A stretch of DNA of 64,000 bases from Melioribacter sp051488665 (GTDB lineage: Bacteria > Bacteroidota > Ignavibacteria > Ignavibacteriales > Melioribacteraceae): the NCBI RefSeq assembly GCF_051488665.1, contig NZ_JBPSEG010000003.1, positions 1-64,000 on the forward strand. The letters are read 5' to 3'. A program made the translations under genes and the position numbers. Under the pieces are notes generated by a model. The model had not been told where the DNA came from. It did no database searches and was given only the letters and a program-made list of their open reading frames with translations. Shown here piece by piece: positions 17,650 to 25,499 of the stretch. The first letter of the stretch is position 1. Each line of letters opens with the position of its first letter.

Positions 17650-18486
17650 ATGAGCTTTTATCCTCAACCGAACAAATATCAATGCGGACCGTTTGCGTTG
17701 AAATACGCGCTGGTGATGCTCGGCGTATTTAAAGACGAAGATCAAATCGGAATAATTGCTGGAAGCACCTGGTGGGCGGGAACAGATGAATTCGGCCTGG
17801 CGAGAGCGGCGCGCCGCTTTAACTGCAGAATGAAACATTTTCAGTCGAGCAATCCCGGCGACGCCCGGAAATTATTGATTAAAAACCTGCAAAAAGGATA
17901 TCCCTGCATTTTGAGCGTCAATAATTGGGAACACTGGAATACCGTCGTAAGCTATTCGAAAGGCAAGTTCGTCGTAATCGACAGCGAATTAGACAAAGTC
18001 GTTAGCGTTGTAAGCGCAACGCAACTTTTACGCAATTGGAAATATTCCGATAAGAAAGCAGGCATTGTAAGCTACGACGGATACGCCATAGCGCCGAAGT
18101 TCAAAGTTCATACGCGCGCCAAGTTTACTCCGCGAAAAGCCATTCAATTGATGTACGAAAAAAACGAGGACCTCGCTCGCAAATGGGATCAATACACCAA
18201 CGATTTGATAAACATCTGCAAGCCGAGGACAAAACTCAGCTATAACATCATTACATTCAACGAATTTCTTCGAAGAAATCAGAACCATCTGGTAAAGCGC
18301 GTGGCGATGTGGCACGGCGAACCGACATATTCCGAGTTAAAAAAGATTTTAAGCAATATGAAATTCGTGGCTGAAGTTTACGACCTCGTAGTTCCTATTG
18401 ACGAGGAAAAACGCGCCGTTACAGATATCGCCTCTATATTGATGATGTATGCCTGCGGCAAGTACGGAATGACCCCTATTTATTAA
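17650..18486 (+). CDS. C39-like cysteine peptidase family protein
   Basis: 278 residues from the ATG at 17650, with aaagg 6 bp ahead; a TTG directly before it is not needed. No signal peptide, so probably cytoplasmic. Residues ~1-130 show a papain-like C39 fold: Gln11-Cys12-Gly-Pro (oxyanion Gln and nucleophile Cys), His in NNWEHWNTVV and Asp in KFVVIDSELD. The C-terminal ~140 residues are not recognised. There is no ABC transporter or GG-leader peptide nearby, so it is not a typical bacteriocin exporter. The pairing with the divergent ATP-grasp ligase suggests shared work on a small peptide or amide. Its stop overlaps sixA's stop by 4 bp. Confidence 0.75.
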   Translation: MSFYPQPNKYQCGPFALKYALVMLGVFKDEDQIGIIAGSTWWAGTDEFGLARAARRFNCRMKHFQSSNPGDARKLLIKNLQKGYPCILSVNNWEHWNTVVSYSKGKFVVIDSELDKVVSVVSATQLLRNWKYSDKKAGIVSYDGYAIAPKFKVHTRAKFTPRKAIQLMYEKNEDLARKWDQYTNDLINICKPRTKLSYNIITFNEFLRRNQNHLVKRVAMWHGEPTYSELKKILSNMKFVAEVYDLVVPIDEEKRAVTDIASILMMYACGKYGMTPIY

Positions 18487-18977
18487 AAATATTTTTTAGG
18501 GTATTCAAACAAAAACGTTTTCCCTTTTCCGCGTTCAATATTTTTCCACGAATCGACATTAAGTCCTATTCCCACAATCGAACATGTAGGCATATTATCT
18601 AAATATTCCGAGCCCAATAAATTCGCAAAATTTGTCAATCCGGGATTATGCCCGAACAGAAATACCGATTCGAAGCGGTCGTCAATATCTTCAACTACCA
18701 AACTCAATTCTCTCATTCCGGCTTCGTATATTCTGTCTTCTACTATAATGTCTTCTTCATTTTTGCCGTATATGGATGCAAAGACGAGAGCCGTGTCGAA
18801 GGCTCTCTTTGCGGGGCTCGAAATAATCAGGTCGGGCTCTATTCCTTTTTCCTTAATTAATCGAGCCATAAACGGAGCGTCCCTTTCGCCTCTTTTATTG
18901 AGAGGCCTTTCCATATCGGTTAAACCCGGATTGTCCCAACTCGATTTGGCATGTCTTATCAGGAATAATTTTTTCAT
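18483..18977 (-). CDS. SixA-like histidine phosphatase
   Basis: 164 residues, the size of SixA. The RHG signature is LIRHAKSSW with Arg8 and His9, followed by ERPLNKRGERDAP, Ser-rich ISSPAKRAFDTA and the second catalytic His in LFGHNPGLT. SixA removes phosphate from phosphohistidine in signalling proteins; relatives act on small phosphoesters. Its ATG overlaps the stop of the HD-domain gene (ATGA), so the two are translationally coupled. Substrate not deducible. Confidence 0.87.
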   Translation of the reverse strand: MKKLFLIRHAKSSWDNPGLTDMERPLNKRGERDAPFMARLIKEKGIEPDLIISSPAKRAFDTALVFASIYGKNEEDIIVEDRIYEAGMRELSLVVEDIDDRFESVFLFGHNPGLTNFANLLGSEYLDNMPTCSIVGIGLNVDSWKNIERGKGKTFLFEYPKKYF

Positions 18978-19591
18978 GTATTATCCTTAGCGTTGTCCAG
19001 AAGCGCGAGTTGTTTTTTCAATCGTTCAATATTTTTCTCTTTCAGAGCGCCGTACTTTCGATTCGAATATTCCGTAAAGAAGCGATGCTTTGAAAAGAAG
19101 TCGATGCTTTTTTCGAGCCATTCTTTTTCCGAAAGTTCTTTACCGAAATAAATTTCGTATTCCTGACGGAAGAGGTTATTGCGCACTTCGAAATCCTCCC
19201 GGCCGATATGAGCCAGGTCGGCGTCGCAAATAACTTTTTCGAGTAACGTGTCCGGATTTTGAGGAACGCGCGTTGCCATAATACACTTAACGACTTCGTA
19301 TATTTTGTCGGGCGGATAATTTTCTACATTTAAAAATCCGCGCGCATAATTAGCGCTCACTTCTTCGTGACCTTCCGATTGAACGCAATAACCCGTGTCG
19401 TGAAACCAAGCCGCCAGCGTAACAATTTCGAGTTCTTCCTCGTTTAAACCTTCGCCCGCGCCTATTTCCTTAACCTTGTCGACAACTTCGAGCGTATGGT
19501 CGATATTATGGTAGACGTTATCTTTGTTTCGAAGCGCCTCGAAAAGTCCTTCAACATACCGGCGCGCTTTATTTAGGATCTGGTTATCCAT
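18974..19591 (-). CDS. HD-domain phosphohydrolase
   Basis: 205 residues. The metal-binding HD pattern is present: NIDHTLEVV (His32), AAWFHDTGY (His64-Asp65), SEGHEEVS and VICDADLAHIG. This class cleaves phosphate esters of nucleotides, often signalling ones. The C-terminal third is alpha-helical and charged with no known domain. It starts 55 bp after the safE stop, on the same strand as the cbb3 operon, and is coupled to sixA downstream, so it could be a tail of that transcript. Confidence 0.85.
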   Translation of the reverse strand: MDNQILNKARRYVEGLFEALRNKDNVYHNIDHTLEVVDKVKEIGAGEGLNEEELEIVTLAAWFHDTGYCVQSEGHEEVSANYARGFLNVENYPPDKIYEVVKCIMATRVPQNPDTLLEKVICDADLAHIGREDFEVRNNLFRQEYEIYFGKELSEKEWLEKSIDFFSKHRFFTEYSNRKYGALKEKNIERLKKQLALLDNAKDNT

Positions 19592-19646
19592 ACGGTTCTA
19601 ATGATTAGCGTAAAGATAATAAAAAAAGGATAAGAGTCGAATTAAT

Positions 19647-20336
19647 TCAGTGATGCATTTCACTGTGTACGACTTTTTCTATTTTGGGACTCAAGAACGG
19701 AATGCCGAGATTCAAGCCACGCAGAATAAAGAGAAGCGCCAGCAAGAACGCCATCGCGGGTATTAATCTTTTTCTCAATTTAATATGGATGAAATTTCCG
19801 AGCGTTGCAGTTATGAACATTACAGGGAAAGTGCCGAGCCCGAACAACGCCATATAAACCGCGCCTTCGGCAGGAGTGGACATTGTAATCGCTCCCGCAA
19901 TTCCAACATAAACAAAACCGCACGGCAGCAATCCGTTAAGTATTCCGATTACGTAGAGCGATACGACCGATTTCCGCGCCATTAGTTTCCCGAAATAAAT
20001 TTTCAGTCTGTCATAAAACACCGCATAAACTTTTGTGTGCGCGACTTTGTTTTTCAGTGAAGAAGGCAGGAATAAATAAACGAGGATAACTCCGCCGGAA
20101 ATGAGGGAAATGTATTGTTGAAGCCCTATTAGCCGCAATTGTTTCCCGAACAAGCCGAACAAAAATCCCATTAAAGCGTAGGTCGTAATTCTGCCCGCAT
20201 TATAAAGAATGCGTCCCGTAAATATTTTTATCCATGTCTCTCCGACAATCGGAATTGCCATTACGATCGGTCCGCACATGCCGACGCAGTGCAGGCTACC
20301 GAAAAGCCCGATTAACAAACCCGTCCAGATTTCCAT
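19647..20336 (-). CDS. SafE/TauE-like membrane protein of the cbb3 cluster
   Basis: 229 residues with about six membrane helices. The N-terminus LIGLFGSLHCVGMCGPI, with its HCxGMCGP motif, and GLLPCGFVYVG are typical of the COG2836 family that accompanies ccoGHIS. Members are proposed to take part in copper or cofactor supply for cbb3 oxidase. The start codon overlaps the ccoH stop by one base (TGATG). The Cys and His in the first helix would suit metal binding. Last gene of the oxidase operon proper. Confidence 0.85.
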   Translation of the reverse strand: MEIWTGLLIGLFGSLHCVGMCGPIVMAIPIVGETWIKIFTGRILYNAGRITTYALMGFLFGLFGKQLRLIGLQQYISLISGGVILVYLFLPSSLKNKVAHTKVYAVFYDRLKIYFGKLMARKSVVSLYVIGILNGLLPCGFVYVGIAGAITMSTPAEGAVYMALFGLGTFPVMFITATLGNFIHIKLRKRLIPAMAFLLALLFILRGLNLGIPFLSPKIEKVVHSEMHH

Positions 20337-20779
20337 CAGCTTATCATTAAGTTTTTTTCATAATAATATTCTTTAATACCGTCCGACCAGTCGATTTTAA
20401 TTTTCCAGTAACCCCGTTTAAGTTTATTGAAAGGGACTCTGAAAGTGTAAGTCGAATCGAGTTGAATATCCGCAATAAAATCGCGCTCTTGGTCCGAAGG
20501 TCTGTAGAATTCTATTTCTCCTTTTATTTTCTCGGGCTGAGTAATCTCCGGAAATACAATATCGACATAACCTTCGTTCATAATAACCGAAATATTTTTA
20601 TCCAGCGATTCGCTGTTTTTCTTTTTTTCGATTTGATTTTGATACTTGATTTCTTCGGCGTAATAATTTTCCGTAACAAGACTTACGTCCTGATTTATGA
20701 ATATATAAACCATTGTCAAAGTCCCAATGACAAAAACGGTATAGACAATTACGATAATAGTACCCCAGGATAGTTTCAT
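20336..20779 (-). CDS. ccoH: Cbb3 oxidase assembly protein CcoH (FixH)
   Basis: 147 residues: one N-terminal membrane helix (residues ~5-27, SWGTIIVIVYTVFVIGTLTMVYIF without its edges) followed by a periplasmic FixH domain with the pattern VDIVFPEI, GEIEFYRPSD and GYWKIKIDWSDG. CcoH is needed for assembly of the cbb3 complex. It overlaps ccoG by ATGA and safE by one base, so the three are translated in a coupled way. Confidence 0.9.
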   Translation of the reverse strand: MKLSWGTIIVIVYTVFVIGTLTMVYIFINQDVSLVTENYYAEEIKYQNQIEKKKNSESLDKNISVIMNEGYVDIVFPEITQPEKIKGEIEFYRPSDQERDFIADIQLDSTYTFRVPFNKLKRGYWKIKIDWSDGIKEYYYEKNLMIS

Positions 20780-22185
20780 TTTTTCTCCGGTCTTGCCAAA
20801 AAAGAAGTTGTAATTTTTTTGATGATTTTGTCGTTCGAATAAACATTTACAGTCAAAGGAGTTTTTATTGTTTTGACATCCGACTTGGGAAGAATTATAA
20901 AAAACTTAGCCTCGGCTATGCTTTGCGGTTTTACTTTCAGATTGTCGCCGATAATTTTAATTTCCGCATTTTTATTTTCGACTTCGATTCGGGGAGTAAC
21001 TTCATTCGATGTTTTGTTCACAATTTTAATGTCGTAAAGATTGCTGATTTTATTCCCCGGTTGATCCTGGGAAAGCAATCCCGGAGTTCTGAGTATATTA
21101 ACGTCGAGTTCAGCCCTGTTAATCAAAAGAAATGAAATAAGAAAAAGCAGGAAGAACAGCACTACGGTGTAGCCTACCGCTTTGGGAGTAAGGATAGGTC
21201 TTCTTCCGGTTTCGATTTCATTTTTGGAAGCGTACCTAATCAGTCCTTTCGGTTTGCCGATTCGATCCATAACGTAATCGCAGGCGTCGATGCATGCGGT
21301 GCAATTTACGCACTCGAGCTGCGTTCCGTTACGTATGTCGATGCCCGTCGGACACACTTCCACGCATTGATTGCAATCGATACAATCCCCGGCGGTTCTT
21401 TCTTCGCCTCGCCGCAGTTTTCCTCTCGGTTCTCCTCTCTTATAATCGTAATGGATCACTATCGAATTTTCGTCCAACATTACTCCCTGCAGTCTTCCGT
21501 AAGGGCAAACCAGAACGCAAGCTTGTTCTCTGAAATACGAAAAGACGAAATAAAAAACTCCCGAGAAAATTAATACGGCTATAAAAGTTCCGGCATGGAG
21601 CGCGGGAGAATGAGTAATATATTTGAGTAAATTATCCGAGCCAATTATATAAGCCAGAAAAATATTCGCTATTGCAAAAGAGATTGCAAAAAATATAATA
21701 TGTTTTGCGGCTTTAATTCTGAACTTACGCGGATTCATCGGAAGTTGATTTAGTTTGCGCTGTTCCTTAGCGTCGCCTTCCAGCCAGTACTCGATTTTTC
21801 TGAATACCATTTCCATAAAAACGGTTTGAGGACAAATCCAGCCGCAAAAAAGTCTGCCGTAAACCACGGTGAAGAGGAAAATCGATACAATAAAGGCAAT
21901 CATTGCAAGCGCAAAAAAGTAGATGTCCTGCGGACCGAAATAAATACCGAACACAACGAATTTCCGCTCCAGCACATTAAACAAAATGAACGGACGCCCC
22001 GCAACTTTTATAAAAGGCGCAGCAACGAGAAAAAGCAAAAGGAATAGGCTTACAATAGTCCTTGCGCGGTAAAATTTACCCGAAGGTTTTTTAGGATAAA
22101 TCCAGCGTCTTTTGCCTTCTTTGGTAACTGTGGATATCGAATCTCGAAAAGTTTCCTTTTTAATATCTTCCGCAGTTTTGTTCAT
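20776..22185 (-). CDS. ccoG: Cbb3 oxidase accessory protein CcoG (FixG/RdxA)
   Basis: 469 residues. Several membrane helices in the N-terminal half, with GRLFCGWICPQTVFMEM and ACVLVCPYGRLQG. A double [4Fe-4S] ferredoxin module follows, CIDCNQCVEVCPTGIDI then CVNCTACIDACDYV, then another helix and a periplasmic Ig-like domain (residues ~360-469). Known CcoG proteins reduce Cu(II) to Cu(I) for insertion into cbb3 oxidase. Coupled by 4 bp overlaps to ccoP upstream and ccoH downstream. Confidence 0.94.
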   Translation of the reverse strand: MNKTAEDIKKETFRDSISTVTKEGKRRWIYPKKPSGKFYRARTIVSLFLLLFLVAAPFIKVAGRPFILFNVLERKFVVFGIYFGPQDIYFFALAMIAFIVSIFLFTVVYGRLFCGWICPQTVFMEMVFRKIEYWLEGDAKEQRKLNQLPMNPRKFRIKAAKHIIFFAISFAIANIFLAYIIGSDNLLKYITHSPALHAGTFIAVLIFSGVFYFVFSYFREQACVLVCPYGRLQGVMLDENSIVIHYDYKRGEPRGKLRRGEERTAGDCIDCNQCVEVCPTGIDIRNGTQLECVNCTACIDACDYVMDRIGKPKGLIRYASKNEIETGRRPILTPKAVGYTVVLFFLLFLISFLLINRAELDVNILRTPGLLSQDQPGNKISNLYDIKIVNKTSNEVTPRIEVENKNAEIKIIGDNLKVKPQSIAEAKFFIILPKSDVKTIKTPLTVNVYSNDKIIKKITTSFLARPEKK

Positions 22186-23018
22186 GCGCCTTTATTTTCC
22201 TCTGGCTTGTTTTCATTCCACAATTCACCTTCCGGCGCTTTGGGATTCGGAGGATTCGTACCGTGTAACGTAATAATATAACTCGCAACAGCTTGAATCT
22301 TCTTCGGTTCTAGCTGTGATTCCCAGCTTATCATTCCTTTCTGCGGAACGCCGTATTTGATTGTCTTGAAAATATTTTTAATTCCTCCTCCGTGTATCCA
22401 ATAGTCGTCGGTTAAATTCGGTCCGATAAGTCCTTCGCCGTTTTGACCGTGACAGCTTGCGCAATTCTTAACGAATATTTCTTTTCCTTCGGAAAGAGTG
22501 GCGGCGTCGTCTACAAACGAAACCGTTTCCTCGTTAATAAACGCGCCGGATTTAATCAAAATTTCGCGCTGCAGTTTTGCCTGCTCGATTTCATATTTGT
22601 ATTCGTTCAGCTGCACCTGCCCGTCTCCGATTATGTGGTAATTTATTAAATAACCCGCAGCCCATATAATCGTTCCGTAGAAAAGAATCTGAAACCACGG
22701 CGGCACACGATTGTCGAGTTCTCTTATTCCGTCGTAATCGTGTCCGAGAAGAATTTCCTGTTCCTTCTCTATCGGAGTCGATTTGTTCAAAAAAGCAAAT
22801 AATTTACGAAACGGTTCAAGAAACGTCCTGCCTTCCGAATCGTTCTTTTCTGAATAGACAAACGCAAGCCAGAGGACAAAAGCAATCATCAACAGCGTAA
22901 TTATTATCATTGTTTTCATCACGCTGTCGAGAACATCTTCGTTGCCCGCGGCAAATACCGAACTTAAAGGAGACAGCAGGATAACCGCCAAAATCGATTT
23001 TATCTTATTCATTTTCAT
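22182..23018 (-). CDS. ccoP: Cbb3 oxidase subunit III, mono-haem CcoP
   Basis: 278 residues with two membrane helices (about 33-55 and 110-130) separated by a cytoplasmic loop. A single cytochrome c domain has CASCH at residues 186-190 and a distal Met in QKGMISW. Canonical proteobacterial CcoP has two haem c sites; only one is present here, as in several relatives from the Bacteroidetes/Chlorobi group. Either of two nearby ATGs could start it. It overlaps ccoQ by 14 bp and ccoG by 4 bp. Confidence 0.92.
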   Translation of the reverse strand: MKMNKIKSILAVILLSPLSSVFAAGNEDVLDSVMKTMIIITLLMIAFVLWLAFVYSEKNDSEGRTFLEPFRKLFAFLNKSTPIEKEQEILLGHDYDGIRELDNRVPPWFQILFYGTIIWAAGYLINYHIIGDGQVQLNEYKYEIEQAKLQREILIKSGAFINEETVSFVDDAATLSEGKEIFVKNCASCHGQNGEGLIGPNLTDDYWIHGGGIKNIFKTIKYGVPQKGMISWESQLEPKKIQAVASYIITLHGTNPPNPKAPEGELWNENKPEENKGA

Positions 23019-23202
23019 TCTCTGAATTGTTTTCCGTTTGTGAATTATTTAAAGGCAGATTTTTCATCCTATCGATGAAATTCTTATCCAGTTTCCAGGT
23101 TCTGATAACCGTAATTACGAATACGGTAAAAAACAATACCAGACTGATAACCGGATAGATCGAAACACCTTCTATCGAACTCAAATAATTTGAAATCATC
23201 AT
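23005..23202 (-). CDS. ccoQ: Cbb3 oxidase subunit CcoQ
   Basis: 65 residues: one membrane helix (residues ~15-35), then a basic stretch and a polar Asn/Glu-rich tail. Position between ccoNO and ccoP, size and topology identify it as CcoQ, which stabilises the oxidase complex. The sequence itself is weakly conserved. Its ATG overlaps the ccoNO stop by 4 bp. Confidence 0.82.
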   Translation of the reverse strand: MMISNYLSSIEGVSIYPVISLVLFFTVFVITVIRTWKLDKNFIDRMKNLPLNNSQTENNSENENE

Positions 23203-25322
23203 TCGCCTTTCTTTTCTACTTTTATATCCGTACCGAGTCTTTGAAGATATGCAATCAAAGCGACAATATCGTTATCGGGATTGACGGGAATACCGTTATT
23301 CAGAAGATCGTCGGCAATCGAATTAGCCTGCGTCATCAAATCTTCATTTGCAAACTTTTCGTAGCCGTCGGGATAAGGCACGCCTATCGAACGCAACGCG
23401 CTGATTTTTGCCGCCGTTTCCGAAGTGTCGATGCGTTGTGTAATAAGCCATTTATACGAAGGCATTATAGAGCCGGGCGACATTTGTGCCGGGTCTTCCA
23501 TGTGGAGATAATGCCACAGGTTTGAATATTTTCCTCCGACTCTGTGTAAATCCGGTCCGGTTCTTTTCGAGCCCCATAAGAACGGATGGTCGTAAACAAA
23601 TTCGCCGGCTTTTGAATATTCGCCGTATCGTTCGGTCTCCGACCTGAAAGGACGCACCATTTGCGAATGGCAGGCGTTGCATCCTTCGCGGATATAGATA
23701 TCTCTTCCATGCAGTTCCAACGGTGAATACGGTTTAACGCTCGAGATTGTAGGTATATTCGATTTCACAATAAATGTCGGAACCGCTTCAACGAGTCCGC
23801 CGATTAAAATTACCACTGTCGAAAGGAGAGCAAATTTAACGGGACGTTTTTCGAGGTAACGGTGTATCATTCCTCTTTTCAGTTTGTCTTCCGATTTAAC
23901 CAGCGGGTAGGCTTCCGCCGCTTCGTCTTTTATGAATTTACCCTGTTTTGCAGTCATGGCAAGATTATATACCATCATGAACATACCGCTCAAATAGAGT
24001 AATCCTCCTATCGACCGGATAACGTGCATCGGAATTATTTGGAGAGTAGTTTCCAGAAAGTTCGGATATTGCAGAAGACCGAGCTCTGTAAATTGTTTCC
24101 ACATCAACGACTGCGTTATACCCGACCAATACATCGGCACAACATAGAATACGATGCCGAGAGTAGCAATCCAGAAATGTGAATTTGCGAGTTTTCTAGA
24201 ATGAAGTTTGGTATTCCACATTTTCGGTATTAACCAATAGAGTATTCCGAAAGTCAAAAGTCCGTTCCATCCGAGAGCGCCTACGTGCACGTGAGCGATT
24301 GTCCAGTCGGTGTAATGAGAAATCGCGTTGACGTTTTTGAGCGAGAGCATCGGACCTTCGAACGTAGCCATTCCGTATGCTGTAACCGCCACGACCATAA
24401 ATTTAAGAACGGGGTTTTCCCTGACTTTATCCCATGCGCCTCGCAGCGTAAGAAGACCGTTCAACATTCCTCCCCACGAAGGCGCAATCAACATTATCGA
24501 GAAAACGGTGCCGAGCGATTGAGCCCAGTCGGGCAGCGCCGTATACAAAAGATGATGCGGACCCGCCCAGATGTAAATAAATATCAACGCCCAGAAGTGG
24601 AGAATCGAAAGCCGGTACGAATAAACGGGTCGTTCTGCGGCTTTCGGTAAAAAGTAATACATCAATCCCAGATAAGGCGTCGTTAAAAAGAATGCGACTG
24701 CATTGTGTCCGTACCACCATTGTACTAGCGCGTCCTGAACGCCCGCGTAAACCGGATAGCTTTTCAAGAACGATACCGGAATTTCGATCGAATTTACCAC
24801 GTGCAAAATTGTTACGGTTACGAACGTGGCTATATAAAACCAGATTGCCACGTACATATGTTCTTCGCGTCTTTTTATAATCGTACCGAACATATTAATT
24901 CCGAACGCCACCCATACAACTGCAATCATAATATCGATAGGCCATTCCAGCTCGGCGTATTCTTTACTGGTCGTCAAACCGAGCGGCAGCGTAATTGCGG
25001 CGGCGACAATAATCAACTGCCATCCCCAGAAGTGAAACTTGCTCAGGAAATCGCTGAACATGCGCGCTTTACAGAGTCGCTGCAACGAATAATATACTCC
25101 GGCAAATATCATATTGCCCACAAAAGCAAATATAACCGCATTCGTATGGAGAGGACGAATTCTTCCGAATGTAGTATACGGAATGCCGAGATTTGCAGCC
25201 GGAAAGTAGAGTTGAATTGCGATAATCAACCCGACAAGCATTCCCACAAAGCCCCATACAATGGTGGCTATCGAAAACTGCTTGACTATATTATTATCGT
25301 AACTGAATTTTTCTATCTGCAT
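23199..25322 (-). CDS. ccoNO: Fused cbb3 oxidase subunits I and II (CcoN-CcoO)
   Basis: 707 residues. Residues ~1-480 are CcoN, the catalytic subunit: haem b and Cu-B ligands appear in RPLHTNAVIFAF, WWYGHNAVAFF, AGPHHLLYT and IAHVHVGALGWNG. After a membrane helix (about 500-520), residues ~530-707 are CcoO with haem c motif CNACH (548-552) and the axial Met in GSIMPSY. In most bacteria these are two genes; the frame is open throughout here and no internal start with a ribosome site is needed. The enzyme reduces oxygen to water at low oxygen tension and pumps protons. It starts directly after the ccoS stop. Confidence 0.95.
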   Translation of the reverse strand: MQIEKFSYDNNIVKQFSIATIVWGFVGMLVGLIIAIQLYFPAANLGIPYTTFGRIRPLHTNAVIFAFVGNMIFAGVYYSLQRLCKARMFSDFLSKFHFWGWQLIIVAAAITLPLGLTTSKEYAELEWPIDIMIAVVWVAFGINMFGTIIKRREEHMYVAIWFYIATFVTVTILHVVNSIEIPVSFLKSYPVYAGVQDALVQWWYGHNAVAFFLTTPYLGLMYYFLPKAAERPVYSYRLSILHFWALIFIYIWAGPHHLLYTALPDWAQSLGTVFSIMLIAPSWGGMLNGLLTLRGAWDKVRENPVLKFMVVAVTAYGMATFEGPMLSLKNVNAISHYTDWTIAHVHVGALGWNGLLTFGILYWLIPKMWNTKLHSRKLANSHFWIATLGIVFYVVPMYWSGITQSLMWKQFTELGLLQYPNFLETTLQIIPMHVIRSIGGLLYLSGMFMMVYNLAMTAKQGKFIKDEAAEAYPLVKSEDKLKRGMIHRYLEKRPVKFALLSTVVILIGGLVEAVPTFIVKSNIPTISSVKPYSPLELHGRDIYIREGCNACHSQMVRPFRSETERYGEYSKAGEFVYDHPFLWGSKRTGPDLHRVGGKYSNLWHYLHMEDPAQMSPGSIMPSYKWLITQRIDTSETAAKISALRSIGVPYPDGYEKFANEDLMTQANSIADDLLNNGIPVNPDNDIVALIAYLQRLGTDIKVEKKGE

Positions 25323-25499
25323 CTATTGCTCCTGTTTTTTTGATTCGGTACTGTTGACTTTTTTGTCTTCGAACAAAATTCTGAAAGCCGGCGTTTGAGT
25401 ATCGTCGTACTGCCCCGACCTGACAGCCCACAGGTAGGCTGTCAGGAATCCGCCCGCCACAAGCAGGCTCGCAATTACGAGAACAATAATAACCGACAT
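25323..25499 (-). CDS. ccoS: Cbb3 oxidase maturation protein CcoS
   Basis: 58 residues, MSVIIVLVIASLLVAGGFL as the single membrane helix, then TAYLWAVRSGQYDD, the CcoS/FixS signature (WAVRSGQYDD), and a polar tail ending KKQEQ. CcoS is required for putting haem and copper into the oxidase. Its ATG overlaps the ccoI stop by one base (TAATG) and its stop abuts the ccoNO ATG, so expression is coupled. Confidence 0.93.
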   Translation of the reverse strand: MSVIIVLVIASLLVAGGFLTAYLWAVRSGQYDDTQTPAFRILFEDKKVNSTESKKQEQ

